Assembly: GCA_963713815.1 (NCBI GenBank)
Contig: CAVQNH010000032.1
Location: 186,001-250,000, forward strand
Direction of reading: 5' to 3'
From: RYN-230 sp963713815
GTDB taxonomy: Bacteria > Actinomycetota > Actinomycetes > Streptosporangiales > Streptosporangiaceae
DNA length: 64,000 nt
Below are positions 33,317-42,288 of this stretch, in pieces; positions within the stretch are counted from its first letter, which is position 1; every line of letters starts with the position of its first letter. A model generated the notes under the pieces. It was not told the DNA's origin. It searched no databases and saw only the letters and a program-made list of their open reading frames with translations. The position numbers were made by a program, and so were the translations under genes.

Positions 33317-34843
33317 TCACATGTGCGCCGGGTTCTGGCCGCGCTTGGGCTTGACCGGAGCCACCGGATTAGCGGCTCCCGCGGGGCCAGTCATGGCGGT
33401 GACCGCCTGCTGGGTGGTGCTGATGGTCGCGGCGGTGGCGGCGCCGTTCCCGTCCAGGGTGACCGTCACCGGGTTCGTCAGCCCGAAGTTCTGGCAGTTG
33501 AGGTTGGTGAAGGACATGTTCAGCCGGTTGGCCATGAAGGTGAACAGGTTGTTTCCCACGGCCGGGACCGGCGAGGTGCCCGTGGCCAGCAGGGTCTGGT
33601 TGTTCTGCAGGAACAGGCTCTGCACGTTGACCATGTTCTGGCAGTAGGCGGCCGGGGTGTCCGCGCTCTGCGCGTTCCTGATCACTGGCTGGTCCACGCT
33701 GGTCCGGTACCGGTTGGTCTTCTGCTGGCTGAACGCCCCGTTGACCAGGGTCATCGGGTCGTTCTCCGGCACCAGCGCGATCGGGGCCGTCTGGTTCCTG
33801 GCCGCGAACAGCTCGTCCAGCGCCTGGGCGGTGCCCGGAGTGCCCGCATTGCTCAGGTCCGGTGCGGTGAACGGCGTGCACCCGAGCGTCGGGTCCAGGA
33901 ACCCGTTCAGCAGCGCGTTGTCACTGCCGTTGTTGATCGCCGTGGCACCGGCCAGCGCCGCGGTGTTGACCGCGTTGTCCTGCGCCGTCTGGCCGTTCCC
34001 GTTGAGCAGGTACTGCGTGGTTACGTTGTCACTCTGGTCCTGGTCGATCATGTTGAAGTTCCGGGTGGTCGGGCAGGTCACCCCGGGCGCCTTGGTGGCC
34101 GTCGCGACGGCCGGGATCGTGGTCAGGCCGGCGGTGATGTCCTGGTTGACCGCGGCGAAGAACGCCACGCCGTTACAGAAGGACACCTGGCCGAAGATCG
34201 ACCCGGCGAGGCCGTTGACGCACTTCGCGCCGCCCAGGGTGGCTCCCGTGGCGCCCTTGAGGGTCAGGTTGGTGCCGTTGAAGCCGAAGTCGATGGTGAC
34301 CACCGCTCCGGCCGGCAGCGTGGGCACCACCGGGGCCGCCGCAGGCTGGGTGCCCTGGGTGATGACCAGCGGCTCGTAGGTGCTCAGCGCCCCGGTGGCC
34401 GGATCCAGGATCGTGGCCTGCGCGAACGCTCCCAGGTTGGCGAAGTTGGCCATCGTGCAGCCGGACGCCTGCGGGGACATCCCGTTCGGGCCGGTCAGCT
34501 GGTAGGGCGTGGCGAGGCCCGGCGCGGTGAGCGGGTTGGCCGGCACGACGAGCACGCAGCTCACGTTGGCCGCCGCGGCCGCCGGGGTGGCCGTCGCCGG
34601 GGCGGTAGCCGCCGGGCTGGGCGTGGCCGTCGCGCTGGCCGTGGCGCTGGCTGTCGCGGTGGCGGCCGGGGTGGCCGTCGCTGCCCCGGTGCCCTGGGCC
34701 GAGAGGTTCAGGCTGGCGTTTCGCTGGCCGACGAAGTGCAGGCCCAGGACCAGGCCGACCGCCATCGTGATGACCAGGGGGACCGCGATCAGCAGGGTCC
34801 GGCTCGCGTGTGCGCCCGATGGGGACCAATGCCTGTTGCGCAT
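33317..34843 (-). CDS. Secreted eight-cysteine protein, paralog A (unknown function)
   Basis: The ATG at 34843 follows GGAGGTG by 6 nt; 508 residues. An N-terminal membrane segment (LLIAVPLVITMAVGLVLGLH) is followed by an Ala/Thr/Pro stretch of about 45 residues (TATPAATATASATASATATP) of mucin-like character. A core of about 400 residues begins near C101. It has eight cysteines and distinctive blocks: PANPLTAPGLATPYQLTGP, SGCTMANFANLGAFAQATIL, FNMIDQDQSDNVTTQYLL, ALVPENDPMTLVNGAF and LNCQNFGLTNPVTVTLDGNG. I know no family with these motifs. It is paralogous to the gene at 36516, with the same cysteine order, and a protease-like gene lies between them. It is probably exported and disulphide-bonded. 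Confidence 0.75.
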   Translation of the reverse strand: MRNRHWSPSGAHASRTLLIAVPLVITMAVGLVLGLHFVGQRNASLNLSAQGTGAATATPAATATASATASATATPSPAATAPATATPAAAAANVSCVLVVPANPLTAPGLATPYQLTGPNGMSPQASGCTMANFANLGAFAQATILDPATGALSTYEPLVITQGTQPAAAPVVPTLPAGAVVTIDFGFNGTNLTLKGATGATLGGAKCVNGLAGSIFGQVSFCNGVAFFAAVNQDITAGLTTIPAVATATKAPGVTCPTTRNFNMIDQDQSDNVTTQYLLNGNGQTAQDNAVNTAALAGATAINNGSDNALLNGFLDPTLGCTPFTAPDLSNAGTPGTAQALDELFAARNQTAPIALVPENDPMTLVNGAFSQQKTNRYRTSVDQPVIRNAQSADTPAAYCQNMVNVQSLFLQNNQTLLATGTSPVPAVGNNLFTFMANRLNMSFTNLNCQNFGLTNPVTVTLDGNGAATAATISTTQQAVTAMTGPAGAANPVAPVKPKRGQNPAHM

Positions 34844-35394
34844 TAAATCCACCTCCATGCCGCTGCTGACGCTCCCAGATCCTCACAGTAGACCAATGAC
34901 ATGCATTAAGCAGGGCTTATCCAAAGCGCCAGTTCTCATGCGCATGCCACCACCCCTACTACAAATATTGCGTAATTCTTACGTCCCAGGTAATAGCATT
35001 CTCCCCGCTCGGATTGTGACGCTAAGGACTACGCAAACTACGGTGCGCTTCCGGCTGCGGTCTGTCCGCAACAGCCTCCGGAAGCGGTCCCCGCCGCCGC
35101 CCCCGCCGTGGGACAGCCCGCCGGGCCGGGCGAGGGCCAGGCTGTGGGCCTGGGAAAGAACCGGTTCTCCCGGCTGCCGGCCGGGTGCATGACCGGCCGG
35201 CGCCGGGCAGCACCGGCTCTGCTGCGCTCGCAGCCGGGTGCTCAAGCGGCCATTCTCAAGGCTGTGGGTCAGCTAAAAGAATTATGTTTCCCGTTCCGCC
35301 GGGCATTCTCCGAGGCACCAGTGCCAGCGGCCCGGCCGAATATATCCCGGCCGGGCCGCCTCGCTGATCGCCAGTGATTACCTCGTCCGCCGCC
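34844..35394. other. Intergenic region upstream of paralog A
   Basis: About 550 bp. The right part (35327-35359) carries a GC hairpin downstream of the protease-like gene. The left part (34850-35050) is AT-richer and should hold the promoter of paralog A. A further palindrome GCCGGCCGG...CCGGCCGGC lies near 35178-35203. No gene is supported. Confidence 0.5.
35327..35359 (-). terminator. Hairpin after protease-like gene
   Basis: Perfect 12-bp arms (GCGGCCCGGCCG / CGGCCGGGCCGC) with a 9-nt AT-rich loop begin 36 nt after the stop of the gene ending at 35395. No U-tract follows. Confidence 0.55.
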
Positions 35395-36423
35395 TCACCC
35401 CGAATGCGAGGCCTGGATACTCTTCGCGACGGCCAGGGCCTCGTCGATGGGCACCGCGTAACCGGTGTGGTGCAGGCCGCTGCCCGTCCCGGCCACGTTG
35501 ATCCCGATGGCCTGCCCGGACAGGTTCACCAGCGGGCCGCCGGTTTCCTCCCCCGCCATCACCCGGGCGGTGGACACCAGCAGGCCGGTGAGCCGCTGGC
35601 CACCGGCAGCCGCGGCGCCTGTGCCGCTGGTGAGGTTCCCGATGTTCAGGGTGAAGGTCCTGGTCAGCCCGCTGCTGCCGACGGCGGTGACGGCGGCGCC
35701 GCGGCCCAGGTACCGGGAGTTTCCCACCGCGACGGGCCGGAACGCGGGCCCGCCCACGATCTGCAGCAGGCCCAGGCCATGCGAGGCGTCCGCGCCCACC
35801 AGGCGGGCCGGGAACGACCGGCCGGACAGCACGACGCGTACTGTCACCCGGCGCGCGCCCTGGAGCACCTGGTCGCTGGTCAGCACGAGGCCCGAGGGGG
35901 TGAGGATGACGCCTGCGCCCGCCGGCGTGCCACGGGCCGACAAGACGTGCACCAGGCCCGGGGCCGCCGAGCGCAGGATGTTCGCCTGATTGTCCGCGCC
36001 GGTCCCGTCGTTGTCCTCGACGAACGTCTTGTTCTCCCGGGGCGGGCCGGGGATCGCCGAGGACGGGCGCGCCGGGCCGGACAACCCGCCGGCCGCGGCG
36101 AACGCAGCGAAGGCCGCCACCGCCACGATGACGGCGGCGCCGACCGCCATGGCCAGCCGCCCGTAACGCCGTCCCCCGGCGCCCGGCGCGGGGTCGTCCT
36201 CAGCGGGGGTGTCCTGGCCAGCATCGTCCGCCGCACCCGCGGCCGCCGCGCCCCCGTCTGCCGTACCTCCGCCAGGCGCGCCCCGGTCTACGGCGCCGGC
36301 GTCCGTGGCAACCCCGCCTGCCGCGCCTCCCTCCGCAGCCTGGGTAGTGATCTGAGCCGCCGCGGTCTCCCCGGCTGGCCCCGCTGTGGGCTTCCGGTCC
36401 TGCTCGCTGCTGCTGTCCTGCAT
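35395..36423 (-). CDS. HtrA/trypsin-fold pseudoprotease, membrane-anchored
   Basis: The ATG at 36423 follows AGGAG; 342 residues. A disordered acidic/Ala-rich cytoplasmic part (about 90 residues) precedes one membrane helix (LAMAVGAAVIVAVAAFAAFA) and an outer domain with the HtrA fold: GAGVILTPSGLVLTSDQVLQ, FPARLVGADASHGLGLLQIV, GEETGGPLVNLSGQAIGIN. In active HtrA enzymes these blocks carry His (TNNHVV), Asp (TDLALL) and Ser (GNSGGPL). Here they are Gln, Gly and Thr, so all three catalytic residues are replaced. No PDZ domain follows. It lies between two paralogous secreted proteins on the same strand; a binding or chaperone role towards them is a guess. Confidence 0.8.
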   Translation of the reverse strand: MQDSSSEQDRKPTAGPAGETAAAQITTQAAEGGAAGGVATDAGAVDRGAPGGGTADGGAAAAGAADDAGQDTPAEDDPAPGAGGRRYGRLAMAVGAAVIVAVAAFAAFAAAGGLSGPARPSSAIPGPPRENKTFVEDNDGTGADNQANILRSAAPGLVHVLSARGTPAGAGVILTPSGLVLTSDQVLQGARRVTVRVVLSGRSFPARLVGADASHGLGLLQIVGGPAFRPVAVGNSRYLGRGAAVTAVGSSGLTRTFTLNIGNLTSGTGAAAAGGQRLTGLLVSTARVMAGEETGGPLVNLSGQAIGINVAGTGSGLHHTGYAVPIDEALAVAKSIQASHSG

Positions 36424-36433
36424 CGCGACTCCT

Positions 36434-36480
36434 AGACAAAGAAAGGTGCGGTGGCCCCCGGAACTGGAGGCCACCGCACC
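36434..36480 (-). terminator. Intrinsic terminator after paralog B
   Basis: On the minus strand a perfect 12-bp stem (GGTGCGGTGGCC / GGCCACCGCACC) with a 12-nt loop is followed by TTTCTTTG. It lies 36 bp past the paralog B stop and ends 11 bp before the protease start, so it overlaps the latter's 5' leader. Confidence 0.85.
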
Positions 36481-36515
36481 CTGGAGGGGATTACCCGATT
36501 ACCGTACGGACCCCA

Positions 36516-38303
36516 TTACTGGCCAGACGGGTTATCCAGGTGGCGCCTGCCGGTGCCCGGACCGTGGCCTCCACGCCCGATCCGATGCCTGGTGGGAGGC
36601 ATCTTGGTGCCCGTCGCGCCGGTGCCCGCCGCCGTCGTGGCGGTCGCCGTCTGCTGGGTGACGTTGAACGTCGCGGCGGTGGCCACGCCGTTCCCGTCGA
36701 GGGTGACCGTCACCGGGTTCGTCAGCCCGAAGTTCTGGCAGTTGAGGTTGGCGAAGGACATGAACAGACGGTTAGCCAGGAAGGTCAGCAGGTTGTTCCC
36801 CACCGCCGGGACCGGCGAGGTGCCGGTGGCCAGCAGCGTCTGGTTGTTCTGCAGGAACGGGGTCTGCACGTTGACCATGTTCTGGCAGTAGTTCGCCGGG
36901 CTGTCGGCCGCGTCGTTGGCCGCGGAGACCGGCGCCTGGCCCACGTTGGAACGGTAGAGGTTGGTCTTGGTCACGCTGAAGGCGTTGTTGACCAGGGTCA
37001 TCTCGTCGTTCTCCGGAACCAGGGCGACCGGGGCCGTCTGGTTCTTGGCCGCGGACAGCTCGTTGAGCGCCTGCGAGGTGCTGGGCGTCCCGGCCTGGGA
37101 CAGGTCAGGCGCCGTGAAGGACGTGCAGCCAAGCGTCGGGTCCAGGAAGTCGGAGATGAGCGCGTTGTCACTCCCGTTGACCGCCTTGGTGGCCCCGGCC
37201 AGGTTCGCCGCGTTGGCCGCGTTGAACTGTGCGGTCTGGCCATTGGCGGTCACCAGGTAGATCGAGGTGACGTTGTCACTCTGATCCTGGTCGATCATGT
37301 TGAAGTTGCGGACCGTCGGGCAGGCCACCCCGGCGGCCTTGGTGGCCGTGCCCGTCGCCGGCACGACCAGCGTGCCAGCCGCCTCGGCCCGGAACGCGGC
37401 CTGGAAGAAGCCGGTCCCGTTGCAGAACGACACCTGGCCGAAGTCCGACCCGGCGCCTAGCCCGTTCACGCAGCGGCCCTGGGCCAGCGCGGTCGGGGTG
37501 GCCCCGACCTGAGTCAGATCGGTGCCATTGAACCCGACGTCGATCGTGACCACGGCACCCGCCGGCAGTGTAGGCACCACCGGCGCCACAGCCGCGGTCG
37601 TGCCCTGGGTGATCACCAGCGGCTCGTAGACCGACAGCGCACCAGTGGCCGGGTTCAGGATGGTCGCCTGGACGAACGCGCCAAGAGCCGCCGAGTTGGC
37701 CATCGTGCAGCCGGACTGCGCCGGCGTCATGCCAGCCGGGCCTTCCAGCTGCCACGGCGTGGCCAGCCCCTGCGCACTGAGCGGGTTGGCCGGCACGATG
37801 ATGCGGCAGTTCACGTTGGCCGCGGCGGCAGCCGCGGTCGCGGTGGCCGTCGGCGTGGCGGTCGTCGTGGGGCAGATCGTCGGCGTGGCCGACGCTGTCG
37901 CCGCGGTGGTAGCCGCGGTGGTCGCGGCGGCGGTAGCCGTCGTGGTCGCGGCGGCGGTAGCCGCGGTGGTCGCGGCAGCGGTAGCCGGTGCGGTCGCGAC
38001 CGGCGCGGCCACGGTCCCGCTCGGGGTGGGCGCGACGGTCGCGGCGGTGCTGGCAGGCGTGGCTGCGGCCGCGGTCCCGGCGGCTGCGGTGGCCCCGGCT
38101 GCTGTGCTGGCCGCCGACGGCGTGGCGCAGGCTCCCACGCTGGCGGCGTTGCTCGCGCCGAACACGCTGCCCACGTTCGGAATCAGCAACGCCCCGCCGA
38201 CCCCGCCCACCACGGCCACGGCCCCGACGATCGCAAGGAGCCGGGTCCGTGACCGCGGCTCAAACTTGCGATCATGGCTAAAGACTCTTCTTCTGTACGA
38301 CAC
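36516..38303 (-). CDS. Secreted eight-cysteine protein, paralog B (unknown function)
   Basis: From the GTG at 38303 (AGGGAAC upstream) there are 595 residues. A basic N-terminus and membrane/signal segment (LLAIVGAVAVVGGVGGALLI) are followed by about 130 residues dominated by Ala and Thr. The core then parallels paralog A: PANPLSAQGLATPWQLEGP, SGCTMANSAALGAFVQATIL, FNMIDQDQSDNVTSIYLV, LNCQNFGLTNPVTVTLDGNG, with the eight core cysteines in the same order. The last 250 bp are nearly identical in DNA to paralog A, suggesting recent duplication or gene conversion. The C-terminal tail is basic and Gly/His-rich and not shared. A strong terminator follows. Confidence 0.75.
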   Translation of the reverse strand: MSYRRRVFSHDRKFEPRSRTRLLAIVGAVAVVGGVGGALLIPNVGSVFGASNAASVGACATPSAASTAAGATAAAGTAAAATPASTAATVAPTPSGTVAAPVATAPATAAATTAATAAATTTATAAATTAATTAATASATPTICPTTTATPTATATAAAAAANVNCRIIVPANPLSAQGLATPWQLEGPAGMTPAQSGCTMANSAALGAFVQATILNPATGALSVYEPLVITQGTTAAVAPVVPTLPAGAVVTIDVGFNGTDLTQVGATPTALAQGRCVNGLGAGSDFGQVSFCNGTGFFQAAFRAEAAGTLVVPATGTATKAAGVACPTVRNFNMIDQDQSDNVTSIYLVTANGQTAQFNAANAANLAGATKAVNGSDNALISDFLDPTLGCTSFTAPDLSQAGTPSTSQALNELSAAKNQTAPVALVPENDEMTLVNNAFSVTKTNLYRSNVGQAPVSAANDAADSPANYCQNMVNVQTPFLQNNQTLLATGTSPVPAVGNNLLTFLANRLFMSFANLNCQNFGLTNPVTVTLDGNGVATAATFNVTQQTATATTAAGTGATGTKMPPTRHRIGRGGHGPGTGRRHLDNPSGQ

Positions 38304-38329
38304 GACACCGTTCCCTTTTAATCGGGTAT

Positions 38330-38345
38330 ATCGCTCCCGAGCGAT
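38330..38345. promoter_or_regulatory. Palindrome upstream of paralog B
   Basis: ATCGCTC-CC-GAGCGAT is a 7-bp inverted repeat with 2-bp spacer, 27 bp upstream of the GTG start. It is a candidate operator overlapping the promoter or leader. Confidence 0.4.
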
Positions 38346-38769
38346 CACAGTAGCCCTGCCGTTGTGCCGGTTTACACAGAATCAAGATTTTTTGATTTTT
38401 GCCCCGACCGCAGTCATCCCAGAACTCAGGGCGAAGTAGCGTATCCGCAGTTCAGAGCCTTGTTGATCAAGACAGAAAGCGACCTGTCAAGACGCCTTTA
38501 GTGACCGTAATAACTTTGTAAGAAATGGCGGGCCGGGGGCGGGCTTAGCGCCGGATGCCCGCAGATAACGCCGGGATCAACAATAGCGGAAAGGGCAACG
38601 CCAAGCAGGCCGCTCCGGGGCGCTGTGCGCCGCGGCGGCCGCCGACACCATCGTCATGGGTTCTCACCCCGGTACACGGACCGCCCCGCCCCCCGGTTCA
38701 CGCCTTACTCATCCCGGCCGCGGGCACGCCGCCGGACTCCCGCCTCAGCGGCGGGAGTCGGGCGGACGG

Positions 38770-38785
38770 TTTTCGTTGCGGAGAA
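38770..38785. repeat. Recurrent 14-16-mer, copy 2
   Basis: TTTTCGTTGCGGAGAA is identical to 14822-14837 and lies 25 bp beyond the stop of the sugar permease gene. Confidence 0.6.
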
Positions 38786-38809
38786 GTCAGGGGTTCCGGG
38801 GCCGCCGGG

Positions 38810-39651
38810 CTACTTGACCGAGCCAGCGGTCATGCCCGCCACCAGGAACCGCTGCAGCAGCAGGAAGCCGACCACGATCGGCACGCTGACCGTGAGCGAC
38901 GCCGCCATGATCTGGTTCCAGTAGACCTGGTTCTGGGTGGCGTAGCCCTGCAGTCCCACGGCCAGCGTCCGGGTCGAGTCGTTGGTGAGCACGGAGGCGA
39001 ACAGCATCTCGCTCCACGCGGTCATGAACGCGTAGATGCACACCGCGACGATGCCGGGGATGGCGGCCGGGATGACCACGCGGATGAACGCCCCGAGCGG
39101 CCCGGTGCCGTCCACCGTGGCCGCCTCGTCGAGCTCACGCGGGATCGTGTCCAGGTACGCGGCCAGCATCCAGATCGCGAACGGCAGCGTGAACGTCATG
39201 TACGTGATGATCAGGCCGGTCCGGCTGCCGTACAGGTTGATGCCGGTGGTCTGGCTCAGGTTCACGAAGATCACGAACAGCGGGAGCAGGAACAGGATGC
39301 CGGGGAACATCTGGGTGGACAGGATCGTGATGCGAGAAGACCTGCCGCCCGTGGAACCGGTACCGGCTGACCGCGTACGCGGCCAGCAGCGCGACGATCA
39401 CCGAGGCCACCGACGCCACCGAGCACACGATCAGGCTGTTCTCCAGGTAGGTCAGCAGCGGGATCGTCTGACCACATGTCCACGAACGGGGACAGGGTCA
39501 GGTGGCTGGGGATCCAGCGGAACGCGCCCTCGACGTCGGGCAGCGGTTTCAGCGACGCGGTGAGCATGACGTAGACGGGCAGGATGGCGAACAGGCCGAG
39601 CAGGGTCAGCACGACCACCCGGGCCCCGCGGAACCAGGCCGGCTCATGCAT
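38810..39651 (-). pseudogene. Carbohydrate ABC permease (MalG/CUT1 type), two frame breaks
   Basis: It starts at ATG 39651 with VVLTLLGLFAILPVYVMLTA, then ASLKPLPDVEGAFRWIPSHL. At about 39470 (TGGTCAGACG) one base too many moves the frame to LLTYLENSLIVCSVASVASV, IVALLAAYAVSRYRFHGR. At about 39335 it shifts again to FPGILFLLPLFVIFVNL, the EAATVDGTGPLGAFIRVVIP loop (EAA motif for the ATPase) and YAFMTAWSEMLFASVL. All CUT1 features are present in order, so the protein is recoverable by removing one base at each site. Its start overlaps the partner permease by 8 bp. No ATPase gene is in the locus; a shared MsiK-type ATPase elsewhere is likely. Confidence 0.85.
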
Positions 39652-40612
39652 GGCGTTCCCCCCGTCTCCCGAGCGCCAGGTAAATGACCGTGACCAGCAG
39701 CAGGAACAGCAGCAGCAGCACGGACATGGCCGAGCCGGTGCCGAAGTTCCAGCTGACGAACGAGTTCTCGTAGATGTGGATGGAGATGATGTCGGCCTGG
39801 GTCGGCGGGGCCGAGCCGAACAGCGTGAACGGCACCGAGAAGTCGTTGAACGTCCACAGGAACAGGACCAGCAGCAGGACCCGGTTGACCGGCCGGATCA
39901 GCGGCAGGGTCACGTGCCGTACCTGGCCCAGGATCCCGGCGCCGTCCAGCGACGCCGCCTCGTACAGGTCGGCCGGGATGCTCTGCAGGCCGGCGGTGAG
40001 GATCAGGAACGCGAACGGCCAGGTGCGCCAGAGCTGCACGACGACCAGCGACCAGAAGCTGTCCTGGCCGATCAGCCAGAACGGCCGCGCGTGCACCAGG
40101 TGCAGGGACAGCAGCAGCTGGTTCACCATGCCGGTGTCCCGCTGGAGCATGAAGTTCCAGGTGATCACCGACGCGAAGACCGGCAGCGCGTACGGGATGA
40201 GGAACAGGGTGCGGACCGCGCCGCGGCCGCGGAAGGCCCGCTGGGTGAAGACCGCGGCCGCCATGCCGAACAGCCAGGCCGCGGCGAGGACGATGGCGGT
40301 GTAGAGGATCGTGACGGTGAACGAGTGCAGCAGCGCCTGGCCCGTCGAGGCCGAGAAGTTCAGCGCGATCGCGTAGTTGCTGAACCCCGCGAAGGGCGCG
40401 GCCTGCCAGTTCCGCAGGAAGAACAGGGTCAGCTTCAGGAAGCTGATGCCCACCCCGGCCAGCATCGGCACGATGTGGATGAGCAGTTCCAGCAGTATCG
40501 CGGGGATCAGCAGGATGTACGGCAGCGACCCGCGCCGCCACCACCGCCGCTTGGGCGGTGGTGGCGGCGCGGATGCGGTGACACCCTTCTCGACCCGGAT
40601 GGTGTCAACCAC
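39644..40612 (-). CDS. Carbohydrate ABC permease (MalF/CUT1 type)
   Basis: The product is 322 residues from GTG 40612; its Shine-Dalgarno GGAGG lies in the end of the binding-protein gene. Six membrane helices are visible, with the EAA loop LYEAASLDGAGILGQVRHVT that contacts the ATPase. It forms the heterodimeric channel with the downstream permease. Gene order (binding protein, MalF-like, MalG-like) is that of actinobacterial CUT1 sugar importers. The neighbouring GH1 gene suggests beta-glucosides or cello-oligosaccharides. Confidence 0.92.
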   Translation of the reverse strand: MVDTIRVEKGVTASAPPPPPKRRWWRRGSLPYILLIPAILLELLIHIVPMLAGVGISFLKLTLFFLRNWQAAPFAGFSNYAIALNFSASTGQALLHSFTVTILYTAIVLAAAWLFGMAAAVFTQRAFRGRGAVRTLFLIPYALPVFASVITWNFMLQRDTGMVNQLLLSLHLVHARPFWLIGQDSFWSLVVVQLWRTWPFAFLILTAGLQSIPADLYEAASLDGAGILGQVRHVTLPLIRPVNRVLLLVLFLWTFNDFSVPFTLFGSAPPTQADIISIHIYENSFVSWNFGTGSAMSVLLLLFLLLVTVIYLALGRRGERHA

Positions 40613-40618
40613 CAGGGG

Positions 40619-41932
40619 TCAGCCTCCTAGCTGCTGCTGCGCCTGGCTGAGCGCCGAGCTGATCATGGCCGGCGTGACCGTCTTCCCGGTGGCCGCGCTG
40701 GCGTACAGGTGGATGATCGCGGTGCCGACCGCGGTCTCGAACTGGCTCTCCGCCGCCACCGCGGGCATGGGCGCGGCGGTCGTGCTGAGGATGGAGCGGA
40801 AGGTCTTCACGGCCGGGGTGTTGAAGGCCGGGTCGCTGTAGGCGGCCTGGACCGTGGGCAGCGAGCCATACGTGGAGTTCAGGCTCTCCTGCGTCGGCGT
40901 GCTGGTCATGAACTTCACGAACTTCGTCGCCGCGGACACGTTCTTGGAGTCCTTGAAGATCGCCAGGTTGATGCCCGCCACCATGCTGGTGACCTTCTTG
41001 CCGCCGGCCGGCATCGGGGACGGCAGCGGCAGCGGCGCCACGCCGATGTCGGAGGCCTTCATGCCCAGCTTGGCCAGCGACCCCGACGCCGTCTGCCAGA
41101 AGACCATGGCGGCCTTCCCGGTGGCGTAGTCGGTCAGCGCCTCCGTGCCCTTGGAGTACTGCGCGTCGCTCGGGCTGGCGATCTTGTCGGTCTGCATGAA
41201 GTCGATCATCTGCTTGACCGCGGCCACGTTCTGCGGGGTATTGAACGTGGGCTTGCCCGCCGCGTTGAAGAACTCCCCGCCCTGCTGCTGGCTCAGCTCG
41301 AACGCCAGGTGGACGTTCTCCGGGATCTGGCCCGCCTCGAGGGTCAGCCCGTAGTGCCCGGCCTTGGTCAGCTTCTTGGCGTCCGCCACGAACGCGGTCC
41401 AGGTCGCGGGCGGCCCGCTGATGCCCGCCGCCGCGAACTCGGCCTTGTTGTAGTACAGGCCGTACGCCGTGCTGTAGAGCGGCACCGCCGTCGGCGGCTT
41501 GCCTGCCGCGCCGGTGGCCGAGAGGCTGCCGGCCAGGAACCGGCTGGAGCCGCCGATCTGGTTCATGACCGACGACGTGAAGGGCAGGAAGGCGCCGGTC
41601 GCCTGGAGCGATGCGGACCAGGTGTTGCCGATGTTGAGGACGTCGGGGCCCTTGCCCGACACCGTGGCCGCCGTGATCTGGGTGAGCAGGGTCGTCCAGG
41701 GGATGACCTGGACCTTGACCTTGATGCCGGTCTGCTTGGTGAACTTGGCGATCTGCGGGGCCAGGACCTGCTGGTCGTCCTGCAGGCTGGTGCCCTGGTT
41801 GCTGGCCCAGTAGGTGAGCGTCGGATGGGCGGAGGAACCGGAGTTCGAACCGCTGCTGCCGCAGGCAGCGAGGGTCAGGGCCGACGCCGCGGCGGCGGCG
41901 CAGACCAGGGTCGACAGCTTCGTCGGTCTCAT
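40619..41932 (-). CDS. Extracellular sugar-binding lipoprotein (ABC, CUT1)
   Basis: The ATG at 41932 follows GGAAGG; 437 residues. The signal peptide ends in the lipobox LTLAACGSSG, so the mature protein is lipid-anchored at Cys22-23. The solute-binding fold of family 1 follows (PTLTYWASNQGTSLQDDQQV, VSGKGPDVLNIGNTWSAS, GKAAMVFWQTASGSLAKLG, FVKFMTSTPTQESLNSTYGS). It delivers an oligosaccharide to the permeases encoded next. Divergent from the ROK repressor gene, with which it shares a 435-bp control region. Confidence 0.93.
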   Translation of the reverse strand: MRPTKLSTLVCAAAAASALTLAACGSSGSNSGSSAHPTLTYWASNQGTSLQDDQQVLAPQIAKFTKQTGIKVKVQVIPWTTLLTQITAATVSGKGPDVLNIGNTWSASLQATGAFLPFTSSVMNQIGGSSRFLAGSLSATGAAGKPPTAVPLYSTAYGLYYNKAEFAAAGISGPPATWTAFVADAKKLTKAGHYGLTLEAGQIPENVHLAFELSQQQGGEFFNAAGKPTFNTPQNVAAVKQMIDFMQTDKIASPSDAQYSKGTEALTDYATGKAAMVFWQTASGSLAKLGMKASDIGVAPLPLPSPMPAGGKKVTSMVAGINLAIFKDSKNVSAATKFVKFMTSTPTQESLNSTYGSLPTVQAAYSDPAFNTPAVKTFRSILSTTAAPMPAVAAESQFETAVGTAIIHLYASAATGKTVTPAMISSALSQAQQQLGG

Positions 41933-42078
41933 GTGGTGTCCTTCCAGGGAGTCGTCGCGAGCACACCACGGGTCTCGCGCCGGGCCTTGTGCAGGGATCG
42001 AGCGGGTTCGCATGCGGGGGTTTGCGGGGAGTTGTGCTGGAATTGTACGGGCAGGGAGCAAGCGGGCTCCCTGGATCT

Positions 42079-42103
42079 TTTACGGCTTCCTCTAAGCCGT
42101 AAA
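42079..42103. promoter_or_regulatory. Operator-like palindrome O1 (ROK regulator)
   Basis: TTTACGGCTT-CCTCT-AAGCCGTAAA is a perfect 10-bp inverted repeat with a 5-bp spacer, 147 bp upstream of the binding-protein start. Its size and position fit a ROK/NagC-type operator. Confidence 0.7.
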
Positions 42104-42288
42104 TTATGGAGCTAGGCAGGCAGTGTCAATGTCGGGGCAATCTCCGTTCCCTTTTCGTTACAGAGCCGGTAAACCCCCGACACCCGCCGGGACCCGGGTG
42201 CTCTGCTGGGGCGTCCGGCGGGCCGCCGCCGCGGGCCCGGGATGATGCCCGGGCAAGTCGGCCGCGACTCGCCGCTGGTCATGCGTCC

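Larger units (their letters stand above)
38304..38809. other. Intergenic region between paralog B and sugar permease
   Basis: About 500 bp. The part next to paralog B (38304-38520) is AT-rich and should contain its promoter, including the palindrome at 38330. The part from 38520 to 38809 is GC-rich, with copy 2 of the recurrent 16-mer at 38770. No gene is supported. Confidence 0.5.
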
